This document shows positions 26,301-34,562 of a stretch of DNA of 64,000 nt, in pieces. Position 1 is the stretch's first letter. Every line of letters begins with the position of its first letter. The stretch is from Burkholderiales bacterium (GTDB lineage Bacteria > Pseudomonadota > Gammaproteobacteria > Burkholderiales > Burkholderiaceae_C): the NCBI GenBank assembly GCA_026932235.1, contig JAIXKR010000082.1:1-64000 (forward strand), in the 5' to 3' direction. The notes beneath the pieces are model-generated. The model did not search any database. It saw only the letters and a program-made list of their open reading frames with translations, and was not told the DNA's origin. The position numbers and the translations under genes were made by a program.

Positions 26301-26956
26301 CGCTCGTGCAGCGCGTGCGCGCGGCCGAGCAAGCCGTGAATCCGCAGAGCGAAGCGCTCACGCGCGCGGTCGCGCAGCAGGCCTGGCGGTTGCTGGCGGT
26401 GAAGGACGAGTACGAGGTCGCACGGCTGCTCTCCGACCGCAGCTTCGACGCCGAACTCGCGCAGACCTTCGAGGGCGGCTTCAGCGTCCAGCTGCACCTG
26501 ATGCTGCCCTGGAAGCGGCCCAGGGTACGCGCCGGCAGCACCGACCGGCCACCGCTGGACAAGCGCGCCTTCGGCCCCTGGATGCGGCGCGCGCTCGGCC
26601 TGCTCGCCCACGGCAAGGTCTTGCGCGGGACGGTGCTGGACCCCTTCGGCTACAGCACCGAACGGCGCCTGGAACGCCAGCTCATGGTCGAGTACGAGCA
26701 GGCGCTCGAACGCCTGCTGCGACACCTGAGCCCGGCGCTGCTCGAGGACGCGGCCGAGATCGCCGCGCTGCCCGACGCCATCCGCGGCTTCGGCTGGGTC
26801 AAGCGCGACCATGCCGAGCGAACGCGCAAGCAGATCGCCGAGCGCCTCTCGGCCTACGAAGCCGCGGCGGCGATCGAGACGCAGGGCGGCCGGCCCGCCG
26901 CGAGCGCCGCGCGCGAAGGCGCCAGCCGCCGCAAGCCGACGGCGAGCACGGCATGA
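23393..26956 (+). CDS. Indolepyruvate ferredoxin oxidoreductase, fused single-chain form
   Basis: 1187 residues with an ACGGAGG ribosome-binding site. The N-terminal thiamine-diphosphate-type region includes YRGSPLGGLD and RFRPGVNEDLAATAVWG. A 4Fe-4S cysteine cluster follows in CEGCGDCALQSNC (Cys644, 647, 650, 656) with further cysteines downstream. The C-terminal gamma domain has VGGTGVVTIGALLG and DQTGLAQKGGAVLTHV. The enzyme decarboxylates arylpyruvates oxidatively to arylacetyl-CoA, reducing ferredoxin. Placed after the iaa-type genes it would supply indoleacetyl-CoA from tryptophan-derived indolepyruvate, bypassing the ligase. Fused alpha/beta/gamma forms of this length are typical of proteobacteria. 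Use of phenylpyruvate as well is possible. Confidence 0.92.
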   Translation: MTLAAVDLDDKYRLARGRVFLTGVQALVRLPMLQQEADRRAGWNTAGYVSGYRGSPLGGLDTALTEAKAHLAAHDIRFRPGVNEDLAATAVWGTQQLQLMPGADRDGIFAMWYGKGPGVDRSADVFKHANHAGTSPRGGVLVVAGDDHAARSSAVAHQSEHIFSACGIPVLAPAGVQDILDYGLHGWAMSRYAGLWVGLKLSADIVESSATVEIDAARVQPRLPDDYRLPPDGVHIRWPDPQSAQEQRMQATKIYAALAYARANGLNRVVVDGPNARLGLLACGKAWLDLRQAMHDLGLSDERAATLGLRVMKVAMPWPLEADSVRRFATGLDEILVVEEKRQIIEYQLKEMLYDWRDDVRPRVLGKFDEGGEWPAPPGQWLLPPTGDLTPSIVARALASRLARLHPEGGWTAAGGTAAAGTGSATAERAPLTRTPYFCSGCPHNRSTRVPDGSHALAGVGCHLMAVAMERNTLTICQMGGEGATWIGMAEHAGPTHVFANMGDGTYFHSGLLAIRAAVAAGVNITYKLLYNDAVAMTGGQPVDGKLTVPQITRQLAAEGVARIVVLADDPAKYHGQQADTDFAPGVPVRRREELEAVQHELREVPGTTVLIYDQTCATEARRRRKRGVLPAPKRHVVIHEAVCEGCGDCALQSNCLSVVPVETEFGRKRAIDQFSCNLDLSCLEGYCPALLTVEGGTLRRAHGLPPPADIALPEPELPALAQPYSLLVAGVGGTGVVTIGALLGMAAHLEGRGVTVLDQTGLAQKGGAVLTHVRFAARQDELQAPRIVRADAVLACDMLVAAGVDATARMARAHTQAIVNTADVITGDFLRHPEMPFPHDATLAFLGARVARMQVLDATRLATQLAGHSIATNMFMLGWAWQRGLIPVGREAIVRAVELNKVAVDDNLRAFAWGRIAAHDPERAERCAREGELQPASQRLSRSLDEMIERRGAQLVDYQGAALAQRYRALVQRVRAAEQAVNPQSEALTRAVAQQAWRLLAVKDEYEVARLLSDRSFDAELAQTFEGGFSVQLHLMLPWKRPRVRAGSTDRPPLDKRAFGPWMRRALGLLAHGKVLRGTVLDPFGYSTERRLERQLMVEYEQALERLLRHLSPALLEDAAEIAALPDAIRGFGWVKRDHAERTRKQIAERLSAYEAAAAIETQGGRPAASAAREGASRRKPTASTA

Positions 26957-27037
26957 GCGGGCGGTGAGTGCGGCACTTCTACAATCCCCGGTTTCTGCCG
27001 CGCCCGGCCCGGCCGCCGCTGTGGGAGGAACCCCGCC

Positions 27038-27337
27038 TTGTCATCGCCACCATCCGATTCCGCCCCCGGCCCGGCCGGGAACGCCCCGCTCGAGCGCGAG
27101 CTGGCGCAGCTCTTCGTCGATGCCCTGAACCTGGAAACGCCGGCTGAGGCCCTCGACCCCACTGCGCCGCTGTTCGGCGACGGCCTGGGGCTGGACTCGA
27201 TCGACATCCTCGAGGTCGCGCTCGCGATCTCGCAGCGCTACGGCTTCCAGCTGCGCTCGGACGACGAAGACAACGTGCGCATCTTCCGCTCCATCCGCAG
27301 CCTGGCAGCGCACGTCGCGGAGCGCCGGGTCAAGTAG
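27038..27337 (+). CDS. Acyl carrier protein, first gene of the aryl-polyene-type cluster
   Basis: 99 residues from TTG 27038, supported by GGAGGA 8 bases upstream. The phosphopantetheine site is the serine in GLDSIDILEV (Ser54), and the C-terminal helix ends in LAAHVAERR. The protein carries growing acyl chains for the synthases encoded downstream. A 20-residue proline-rich leader precedes the ACP fold. It is the first of two ACPs in the cluster (the other is at 45224), as in aryl-polyene loci, where two carriers are usual. Confidence 0.9.
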   Translation: MSSPPSDSAPGPAGNAPLERELAQLFVDALNLETPAEALDPTAPLFGDGLGLDSIDILEVALAISQRYGFQLRSDDEDNVRIFRSIRSLAAHVAERRVK

Positions 27338-27339
27338 CG

Positions 27340-27975
27340 ATGCCGGGCTTTGGCCTCGTCGCCGCGGGGCTGGGCCTGGCGGCCTATTCCGCGCTGTCGT
27401 GGTGGCTGATGGCCCACGCGCCCGGGCACGCCTGGACGGTGCTCGCGCTCTTCGGCCCGCTGCTGGCGGGTCTGGCCATCGCCGGACTGCAGCGCCGCCA
27501 CACGCCCACGCTGCTGGCGTGCGCGCTGCTCGGCGCGCTGCTGCTGTGGGTGTGGCGGCGCGGCGGCGTCGACGTGAACCGCCTCTACGTGCTGCAGCAT
27601 GCGGCCATCCACGCGCTGCTGGGCTGGAGCTTCGCGATCACACTGCGCAAGGGCGCCGATCCGCTCGTCACGCTGCTGGCCGAGCGCGTGCACGGCCGGC
27701 CGCTCGAACCGGCGTTGCGCGCCTACACGCGCCGCGTCACGGTCGGCTGGTCGCTCTTCTTCGCGGTGATGATCATCGCCTCGCTGCTGCTCTACGCGCT
27801 CGCACCCTGGACCTGGTGGTCCTTCTTCTGCACCGTGCTGACGCCCATGGCCGCGGTGCTCGCGTTCGTCGGGGAAGCGCTCTGGCGGCGCCGGCGCCAT
27901 CCCGAATTCGAACCGGTCTCGATGCACAGCGCCATGCGCGCCTGGCGCGAGCACGGGCAGCAAGGCCAGGCGTGA
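27340..27975 (+). CDS. COG4648-type membrane protein of the polyene cluster
   Basis: 211 residues with five or six predicted membrane helices, then a basic C-terminal tail (WRRRRHPEFEPVSMHSAMRAWREHG). This matches the membrane proteins regularly found between the carrier protein and the acyl-ACP ligase in aryl-polyene clusters (the ApeG position). The biochemical role is not established. The start lies 2 bases after the ACP stop, and its stop overlaps the next ATG (TGATG). Confidence 0.8.
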   Translation: MPGFGLVAAGLGLAAYSALSWWLMAHAPGHAWTVLALFGPLLAGLAIAGLQRRHTPTLLACALLGALLLWVWRRGGVDVNRLYVLQHAAIHALLGWSFAITLRKGADPLVTLLAERVHGRPLEPALRAYTRRVTVGWSLFFAVMIIASLLLYALAPWTWWSFFCTVLTPMAAVLAFVGEALWRRRRHPEFEPVSMHSAMRAWREHGQQGQA

Positions 27976-29702
27976 TGGCTGCACCTGCGTTTCCCCTGCT
28001 CGGCGCGCGCGATCTTCACGCGCCGCTGGCCTGGCACGCCGGGCAGGCGATCGGCGCGGCGCGCTTCCTCGCCGAAGCGAAGGCGCTGGCGGCGACGCTT
28101 CCCGCCGCGGGTCCGGCCGTCAACCTGTGCCAGGACCGCTATTGTTTCGCGCTCGGCCTGGCCGCGGCGCTGCTGCGCGGGCACACCAGCCTGATGCCGC
28201 CCAACGCACTGCCCGAGACCCTGCGGCGCCTGCGCGAGCTGGGACCCACGCCGTACGCCTTCGTCGATGGCGACGAGGCCGACGCCGCGGAGTTCGCGCG
28301 TGTGCACGTGCAGCACACCAGTCCTCCCGTCCGGGGTGCCGCCGATGGCGACGAAGCCGTGCCGGCGCTCGACCCCGACCTCGTCGCCGTCTGCCTGCTG
28401 ACCTCGGGCTCCACCGGACTGCCGCAGCCGCACGCCAAGCGCTGGGGGCCGCTCGCACGCAACATCGCCGCCGAGGCCGAGCGCCTGGCACAGATGCTCG
28501 GCAAGCCTTCGCTTCAAGGGCTCACCCTCGTCGCCACGGTTCCGGCGCAACACAGCTACGGCTTCGAGTCGAGCGTGCTGCTGGCGCTGCTGGGGGGCGC
28601 GGCCTTCGAGAGCGGGCGCCCCTTCTACCCGGCGGACATCGTCGCCGCGCTGCAGCGCGTGCCGCGTCCGCGCGCGCTGGTGACGACGCCCTTTCACCTG
28701 AAGACGCTGCTGGCTGCGGGCGTCGAGCTGCCGGCGGTCGACCTCGTGCTCTCGGCCACGGCGCCGCTGTCGCCGCAACTCGCGGCCGAGGCCGAGATGC
28801 GGCTCGGTGCGCGCCTGGTGGAGATCTACGGCTGCACCGAGGCCGGCCAGGTGGCGGCGCGACGCACCACCGAGGGCGAGGTGTGGACGGCGCTGGGCGA
28901 ACTGCATCTCTGGCGCGAGCCGTGCGCGGACGGCGGCGAGCGCTTCCTCGTCGAGGGCGGACACGTGGTCGAGCCCACGCCGCTGGCCGACGTTCTCGAG
29001 TTGCTGGACGAGCGACGCTTCAGGCTGCTCGGGCGCGCCAACGACCTCATCCACGTCGCCGGCAAGCGCAGTTCGCTGGCGCACCTGAACTTCCATCTCA
29101 ACCGCGTTCCCGGCGTCGTCGACGGCGCCTTCTGGCTTCCCGGCGAGGTCGCCGACGGCGTCGTGCGCACGGTGGCCTTCGTCGTCGCGCCCGGGCTCAC
29201 GGCGCGCGAGGTCATCGCCGGTCTGCGCGAGCGCCTGGAGCCCGCGTTCATTCCCCGCCGCGTCGTGCTGCTGCCCGAGCTGCCGCGCGAGGCCACCGGC
29301 AAGATCACCGCCGCGACACTGCGCGAACTCGCGGCGCGCCACTTCGGCTCCCCGAAAGAGTCGACGCCCACCCCTGCAGCCGATGCGCGCGACGCCGCCG
29401 GCGTCGTCGAGCACGTCCTGGAGATCGCCGCCGACCACCCCGCCTTCGACGGCCACTTCCCGGGCCTGCCGGTGCTGCCCGGCGCCGTTCTGCTGACCCT
29501 CGTGATGCAGGCACTGCAGGCGCAGCCGGCGCTGCGCCAACGCCTGGGCGCTGCGCCGACGATCGAGCAGGCGAAGTTCACGGCACCCGTGCGTCCCGGT
29601 GCGCGGCTGGCGCTGCGGCTGAGCGCGCAGGCGCACGCAGTCGCCTTCGAGCTGCACGAGGGGACGCGGCTCGTCGCGCGCGGCCGGCTCGCGGCGGGTT
29701 GA
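27975..29702 (+). CDS. Acyl-ACP ligase fused to a hotdog dehydratase
   Basis: 575 residues combining two enzymes. Residues 1-450 are an AMP-forming ligase (P-loop LLTSGSTGLPQPHAKRW near residue 137, YGCTEAGQV near 285, GRANDLIHVAGKR near 352, PREATGKIT near 437). Residues about 470-575 are a FabA/FabZ-like hotdog domain with the HPAFDGHFPGLPVLPG signature. In aryl-polyene systems a ligase (ApeH) loads an aryl starter onto ACP, and a dehydratase (ApeI) removes water during elongation. Here both are one chain. The starter acid cannot be read from sequence; 4-hydroxybenzoate-type acids are known in the family. Confidence 0.87.
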   Translation: MAAPAFPLLGARDLHAPLAWHAGQAIGAARFLAEAKALAATLPAAGPAVNLCQDRYCFALGLAAALLRGHTSLMPPNALPETLRRLRELGPTPYAFVDGDEADAAEFARVHVQHTSPPVRGAADGDEAVPALDPDLVAVCLLTSGSTGLPQPHAKRWGPLARNIAAEAERLAQMLGKPSLQGLTLVATVPAQHSYGFESSVLLALLGGAAFESGRPFYPADIVAALQRVPRPRALVTTPFHLKTLLAAGVELPAVDLVLSATAPLSPQLAAEAEMRLGARLVEIYGCTEAGQVAARRTTEGEVWTALGELHLWREPCADGGERFLVEGGHVVEPTPLADVLELLDERRFRLLGRANDLIHVAGKRSSLAHLNFHLNRVPGVVDGAFWLPGEVADGVVRTVAFVVAPGLTAREVIAGLRERLEPAFIPRRVVLLPELPREATGKITAATLRELAARHFGSPKESTPTPAADARDAAGVVEHVLEIAADHPAFDGHFPGLPVLPGAVLLTLVMQALQAQPALRQRLGAAPTIEQAKFTAPVRPGARLALRLSAQAHAVAFELHEGTRLVARGRLAAG

Positions 29703-29713
29703 AGCGGCAGCGC

Positions 29714-30685
29714 ATGGCGACGATGCCAGAGCGCGATCCCAACCGCGTGCGCCCGGAGCAGGCGGCACCCTGGGCCGAGCAGCAGGAGCGCAGCAACCGC
29801 AGCGCGCTGCGGCTCATGGCCTGGATCGCCGTCAACCTGGGCCGGCCCGTGGCGCGACTGCTGCTGCACCCGATCAGCGCCTACTTCCTGCTCTTCTCGC
29901 CCGGCGCGCGCAGGAACTCGCGGCGCTACCTGCGCCGCGCGCTCGGGCACGCGCCCGGCTGGCGCGATCGTTACCGGCACCTGCATGCCTTCTCCGCGGT
30001 GGTGCTGGACCGCATCTACCTCGCGCGCGGCGGACTGAAGGACTTGTCCGTGCAGGTCCATGGCGGCGACCTCGTCTACCGCACGCTCGAGCAGGGACGC
30101 GGCGCCTTCATGCTCGGTGCGCACATCGGCAGCTTCGAGGCGCTGCACGCCGTCGGCAAGGGCGAGCAGCTGCCGGTGGCGATGGTCATGTACCCGGACA
30201 ACGCGCGCATGATCCAGGGCGTGCTGCAGGCCGTCGCCCCCGAGCTGAAGCTGGAGATCATCGCCATCGGGCGACCGGGCTCGACCCTGGCCATCCGCGA
30301 CTGGCTCGAACGCGGCGGTCTGGTCGGCCTGCTCGGCGATCGGCTGCCGCCGAGCGTGGCCGCCGGCAGCGGCCGCCAGGAGGTGCGCGAACTGCCCTTC
30401 CTGGGCACGCCGGCGCGCTTCGGCAGCGGCCCGTTCCGGCTCGCGCAGATGCTGCGCCGGCCGCTGCTGTTCATGGTCGGGCTCTACCTCGGCGGCGACC
30501 GCTACGAGGTGCGCTTCGAGACGCTGGCCGATTTCAGCGCGCCGCCCGCCGACGCCGCGGCGCGCGAGCAGCAGCTCGACGAGGCCCTGCGCGCCTACGT
30601 CGCGCGGCTCGAAGCCTTGTGCCGCGAGGCGCCGTACAACTGGTTCAACTTCCACGACTTCTGGGGCGAGGATGAAAGGCCTTGA
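29714..30685 (+). CDS. LpxL/HtrB-like acyltransferase
   Basis: 323 residues of the lysophospholipid/lauroyl acyltransferase family. Visible are a hydrophobic segment near residue 40-65 (ARLLLHPISAYFLLFSPGARRNSRRYLRRALG), the catalytic HxxxxE-type motif in GAHIGSFEALHAVG near residue 135, and GLLGDRLPP near 210. The C-terminus is NWFNFHDFW. Such enzymes transfer acyl chains at the inner membrane; in polyene clusters they are thought to attach the polyene to a lipid. ATG 29714 is preferred to an internal ATG three codons later. Overlaps the next gene by 14 bases. Confidence 0.85.
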   Translation: MATMPERDPNRVRPEQAAPWAEQQERSNRSALRLMAWIAVNLGRPVARLLLHPISAYFLLFSPGARRNSRRYLRRALGHAPGWRDRYRHLHAFSAVVLDRIYLARGGLKDLSVQVHGGDLVYRTLEQGRGAFMLGAHIGSFEALHAVGKGEQLPVAMVMYPDNARMIQGVLQAVAPELKLEIIAIGRPGSTLAIRDWLERGGLVGLLGDRLPPSVAAGSGRQEVRELPFLGTPARFGSGPFRLAQMLRRPLLFMVGLYLGGDRYEVRFETLADFSAPPADAAAREQQLDEALRAYVARLEALCREAPYNWFNFHDFWGEDERP

Positions 30686-31283
30686 TCGACGCGCCCTGCT
30701 GATGGCGATGGCGCTTGCCTCGGGCACGGCGATGCCCTTGCACGCCCAGTCCTTGGATCTGGAAGCACTGATGCGGCGCATGGCCGCGCGCAAATCGGGC
30801 CAGGCGCGCTTCACCGAGGAGCGCGTCGTCGGCGGCATCGACGGTCCGCTGCGCAGCAGCGGCACGCTGTCCTTCGCCGCGCCCGACCGCTTCGAGCGCC
30901 GCAACCTGCAACCGGTGCAGGAGACGATGCTGATCCAGGGGCGCACGCTGGTGCTGCGCCGCGGCACCCGCACGCGGCAGATGGACGTCGATGCCGTTCC
31001 CGAGCTCGGCGCGCTGCTCGAGGCGCTGCGCGGAACGCTCACCGGCGACGCCGCGCGGCTGCAGCAGCACTTTCGCACGCAGCTGACCGGCACCGACGCC
31101 AAATGGGTTCTGCTGCTGGAGCCGCTGGACGCGCGGCTGCGGCAACAGCTGGCGCAGATCGAGGTCGTCGGTCGCGCCATCGACGTCCACAGCATCGCGC
31201 TGCAGATGCGCGGGGGCGACCGCTCGCTCATGCTGCTCGAACCGATGGCCGACGCCGCCGAAACGATCGACGCGAAGAGATGA
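30672..31283 (+). CDS. LolA-like periplasmic carrier protein
   Basis: 203 residues with a signal peptide (RRALLMAMALASGTAMPLHAQ) and the LolA-family pattern of a beta-sheet carrier: GQARFTEERVVGG, SSGTLSFAAPDRFERRNLQPVQETMLIQG, then alternating strands to the end. LolA proteins ferry lipoproteins or lipids across the periplasm. In aryl-polyene clusters a LolA-like protein stands next to the MMPL exporter and probably helps move the product to the outer membrane. Start ATG lies inside the preceding gene; the stop overlaps the exporter start. Confidence 0.87.
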   Translation: MKGLDRRALLMAMALASGTAMPLHAQSLDLEALMRRMAARKSGQARFTEERVVGGIDGPLRSSGTLSFAAPDRFERRNLQPVQETMLIQGRTLVLRRGTRTRQMDVDAVPELGALLEALRGTLTGDAARLQQHFRTQLTGTDAKWVLLLEPLDARLRQQLAQIEVVGRAIDVHSIALQMRGGDRSLMLLEPMADAAETIDAKR

Positions 31284-33661
31284 GCCCGGTTGCCGCGCCC
31301 GCGCCGCGGCGCGCTCTCGTGCTCGCGCTGTGGCTGCTGCTGGTGCTGCTGGCGGTGGTGCAGATCGTGCGCACGCCCTTCACCGCCGACCTCGCCGTCT
31401 TCCTGCCCGCGGCGCCGGACGCGCGCCAGCGCCTGCTGATCGAGCAGATCCACAGCGGCGTGCCCTCGCGCACGCTGCTGCTGGCGATCGAGGGTGGCGA
31501 CGCCGCGGCGCGTGCGCAGGCCTCGCGCAGCCTGGCCGCGGCCCTGCGCGACAGCGGCCGCTTCGACCAGGTCGCCAACGGCGAGCATGAGGGCTTTGCC
31601 GGCTTCGGCCAGTGGCTGTTCGAGCACCGCTATCAGCTCAGCCCCGCGGTCACGCCGCAGCACTTCGACGCCGTCGGCCTGCGCGCGGCGATCGCCGAGT
31701 CGACCTCGCTGCTGGGCACGCCCGCCGGCGAAGCCATCAAGCCGCTGCTGGAGCGCGACCCCAGCGGCGAGACGCTGCGCATCGGTGAGGCGCTGATCCC
31801 CGCGCGCACGCCGCGCAGCGAGGACGGCGTGTGGGTCGGCCGGCAGGCGCCGCGCGCCCTGCTGGCCGCTACCGTCAGCGCACCCGGCGCCGACATCGAC
31901 CGTCAGGCGCAGGCCATCGCGCTCGTGCGCACGGCCTTCGCGCCGCTGGCCGCGCAAGGCCTGCAGCTGCGCATCAGCGGCGCGCCCTTCTTCAGCGTCG
32001 ACAGCCGCGCGCGCATCGAGCACGAGGTGCAGCGCCTGGCCCTGGCCGGTGCGCTCATGATGTGCACCCTGCTGCTGCTGGCCTTCGGTTCGCCCAAGGC
32101 GCTGGCGGTGGCGGCGCTGCCGGTGGCCAGCGGCGTGCTGGGCGGCATCGTCGCCGTGAGCCTGGGCTTTGGCAGCGTGCACGGCATGACGCTGGGCTTT
32201 GGCTCCACGCTCATCGGCGAGTCGGTCGACTACGCCATCTACTACCTCGTGCAGTCGCGCGGCGGCGGCGGCGGCGGTGCGCAGGCGCCGGGCTGGCGCG
32301 CCTGGGTGCGCACGAGCTGGCCGACCGTGCGCCTGGGTCTGCTGACCTCGGTGTGCGGCTTTGCCGCGCTGCTGTGGTCGGACTTCCCCGGCCTGGCGCA
32401 ACTGGGCGTGTTCTCGCTTGCGGGGCTGGCGACAGCGGCGCTGACGACGCGCTACCTGCTGCCGGCCTTGCTGCCCGAAGGCGCGCGCGGCAGCGCCCTT
32501 AGCCGGCGCCTGGGGCAGGCCGCGCAGTGGGCGATCGCGCGCCTGCCGCGGCTGCGCGCGCCGGTGCTGCTGCTGGCACTGCTGGCCGCGGGCCTGCTGG
32601 TGCAGCGCGGCGAGCTCTGGCGCGCCGACCTCGCCTCGCTCAGCCCCGTGCCGCACGCCGCCATGCAGCTCGACGCGCAGCTGCGCGCCGACCTGGGCGC
32701 AGGCGAAGGCGGCACGCTGGTGATGGTGCAGGGCGCGGACGTGGAGCAGACGCTGCAGCGCGCCGAGGCCGCCAGCGCGCGCCTGGAAACGCTGATCGAG
32801 CACGGCGCCATCGCCGGCTTCGACAGCGCCACGCGGCTGCTGCCCAGCCTGCGCACGCAGCGGCAACGGCAGGCGGCGCTGCCGCCGCCCGCGGCCTTGC
32901 GCGCGGCGCTGCACGAGGCCACGCAAGGCGGGCCGCTGTCGGCGGCGCGGCTGGCGCCGTTCCTGGACGAGGTCGAGCGCGCGCGGCAGATGCCGGCGCT
33001 GACCTGGGCCTCGCTGCGCGGCAGCGCGGTGGCGCCCACGCTCGACGCCCTGCTGCTGCGCCGCGCCGACGGCAGCGCCGCGGCCCTGCTGCCGGTCTAC
33101 GCGCTCGACGACGGCAGCGTCGACGTCGGCGTCGTCGAAGGCGTCCTGCGCGGCCTGGACGGCACGCAGGTGCTGGACGTGGGCGCCGAGCTGGGCCGGC
33201 TCTACGGCGGCTACCTGGGCGCGGCACAGGCGCAGGCGCTGCTCGGTGCGCTCGGCGTGGTGCTGCTCATGGCCGTCTCGCTGCGCTCCTGGCGGCGCCT
33301 GCTGGCCGTGTGCCAGCCGCTGCTGCTGGCGGTGCTGCTGGCGATGGGCGCCCTCGCCGCGCTGGGCGTGCAGCTGGGCATCCTGCACCTGGTGGGCCTG
33401 CTGCTGGTGGTGGCGATCGGCTCCAACTACGCGCTCTTCTTCGACATGCTGTGCGAACGCGGTGACCGGGGAGAAGAAACCCTGGCCTCGCTGCTGCTGG
33501 CCAATCTCACCACCGTCGGCTCCTTCGCGCTGCTGGCCGCATCGAGCATCCCCGTGCTCTCGGCCATCGGCTCGGTGGTCGCGCCGGGCGCGCTGCTCGG
33601 CCTGCTGCTGGCCGCGATTTTCGTGCGCAGCCAGCCGGTGGCGGAAAATCCGTCGCCGTGA
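31280..33661 (+). CDS. MMPL/RND-type exporter of the polyene cluster
   Basis: 793 residues arranged as two repeats. Each repeat has one helix, a large periplasmic loop and about five more helices: helix at 10-30, loop to about 250, helices to about 400, then helix near 420-440, loop, helices 640-790. Motifs such as GFGSTLIGESVDYAIYYLV in repeat 1 and VAIGSNYALFFDMLCERG in repeat 2 correspond to the proton-relay region of MMPL proteins. It likely exports the polyene lipid, driven by the proton gradient, with the LolA-like protein encoded just upstream. Confidence 0.9.
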   Translation: MSPVAAPAPRRALVLALWLLLVLLAVVQIVRTPFTADLAVFLPAAPDARQRLLIEQIHSGVPSRTLLLAIEGGDAAARAQASRSLAAALRDSGRFDQVANGEHEGFAGFGQWLFEHRYQLSPAVTPQHFDAVGLRAAIAESTSLLGTPAGEAIKPLLERDPSGETLRIGEALIPARTPRSEDGVWVGRQAPRALLAATVSAPGADIDRQAQAIALVRTAFAPLAAQGLQLRISGAPFFSVDSRARIEHEVQRLALAGALMMCTLLLLAFGSPKALAVAALPVASGVLGGIVAVSLGFGSVHGMTLGFGSTLIGESVDYAIYYLVQSRGGGGGGAQAPGWRAWVRTSWPTVRLGLLTSVCGFAALLWSDFPGLAQLGVFSLAGLATAALTTRYLLPALLPEGARGSALSRRLGQAAQWAIARLPRLRAPVLLLALLAAGLLVQRGELWRADLASLSPVPHAAMQLDAQLRADLGAGEGGTLVMVQGADVEQTLQRAEAASARLETLIEHGAIAGFDSATRLLPSLRTQRQRQAALPPPAALRAALHEATQGGPLSAARLAPFLDEVERARQMPALTWASLRGSAVAPTLDALLLRRADGSAAALLPVYALDDGSVDVGVVEGVLRGLDGTQVLDVGAELGRLYGGYLGAAQAQALLGALGVVLLMAVSLRSWRRLLAVCQPLLLAVLLAMGALAALGVQLGILHLVGLLLVVAIGSNYALFFDMLCERGDRGEETLASLLLANLTTVGSFALLAASSIPVLSAIGSVVAPGALLGLLLAAIFVRSQPVAENPSP

Positions 33662-34512
33662 GTGCCGCATTGCCCCTACCCGCCTCGCCGGCCTGGCCCT
33701 GGCCTGCGCTCGTCAAGGCGAGCGCGGCCGTGCACGCCGGCGCCGCAGCGCTGGCACTGATTCCCGGCGGCTGGCCCTGGGCCGCGGGTGCCGTGCTCGC
33801 CAACCAGGCCGTGCTCACCGCCGCCGGCCTGTGGCCGCGCAGCGCCCTGCTCGGGCCCAACGTGCAGCGCCTGCCCGGGGCCTGCGCCGCACGCGGCGAG
33901 ATCGCGATCACCCTCGACGACGGCCCCGACCCCGAAGTCACGCCGGCGGTGCTGGACCAGCTCGACGTTGCCGGCGCCAAGGCGACCTTCTTCTGCATCG
34001 CCGGGCGCGCCGCCGCGCAGCCCGCGCTGGTGCGCGAGATCGCGCGCCGCGGCCACGCGGTGCAGAACCACAGCCATGGCCACCGCCACCACTTCGCACT
34101 CCTCGGCCCGCGCGGCTTCGCCGCCGAAATCGGCCGCGCGCAGGCGGTGCTGGCCGAGCTGACGGGCCGCGTCCCGCACTGCTTTCGCGCCCCGGCGGGC
34201 CTGCGCAACCCGCTGCTGGACCCGGTGCTGCACCGCCTGAACCTGCAGCTCGTGAGCTGGACGCGGCGCGGCTTCGACACCCGCGACCCCGACCCGCAGC
34301 GCGTGCTGCAGCGGCTGCTGAAGAAGCTCGCCGCCGGCGACATCCTGCTCCTGCACGACGGCAACGCCCGCCGCAGCGCCAGCGGCCGCCCGGTCGTCCT
34401 CGACGTGCTGCCCGCGCTGCTGCGGCGGTGCGCCGAGGCGGGCCTGCTGCCGGTGACACTGGACGCGGCCCTGCCGCCGCGGCGCGAGCCGCTCCCGGGG
34501 CCCCTGTCCTGA
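33658..34512 (+). CDS. Polysaccharide deacetylase family protein (NodB domain)
   Basis: 284 residues starting at GTG overlapping the exporter stop. Two hydrophobic segments near the N-terminus (residues about 20-60) are followed by a NodB homology domain: ITLDDGPDPEVTP with the catalytic Asp and metal Asp, NHSHGHRHH with metal histidines, RAPAGLRNP, and DILLLHDGNA. These metal-dependent enzymes remove N- or O-acetyl groups from sugars. Its position inside a polyene cluster suggests action on a sugar or acyl head group of the product. The substrate is unknown. Confidence 0.85.
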   Translation: MSAALPLPASPAWPWPALVKASAAVHAGAAALALIPGGWPWAAGAVLANQAVLTAAGLWPRSALLGPNVQRLPGACAARGEIAITLDDGPDPEVTPAVLDQLDVAGAKATFFCIAGRAAAQPALVREIARRGHAVQNHSHGHRHHFALLGPRGFAAEIGRAQAVLAELTGRVPHCFRAPAGLRNPLLDPVLHRLNLQLVSWTRRGFDTRDPDPQRVLQRLLKKLAAGDILLLHDGNARRSASGRPVVLDVLPALLRRCAEAGLLPVTLDAALPPRREPLPGPLS

Positions 34513-34562
34513 ACCCTGCAGAACGAAACCATGCGCCGGACGACAACGTCCCCTGTCAACGA

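Noticed and set aside
21035-26812. Very long reverse-strand open frame (1925 codons)
   Set aside because: Antisense shadow of the dehydrogenase/hydratase fusion and the indolepyruvate oxidoreductase, with no recognisable domain or start signal.
28826-33670. Long reverse-strand open frame (1614 codons)
   Set aside because: Antisense to the ligase-dehydratase, acyltransferase, LolA-like and MMPL genes, which have clear motifs; the reverse frame is compositionally biased text only.
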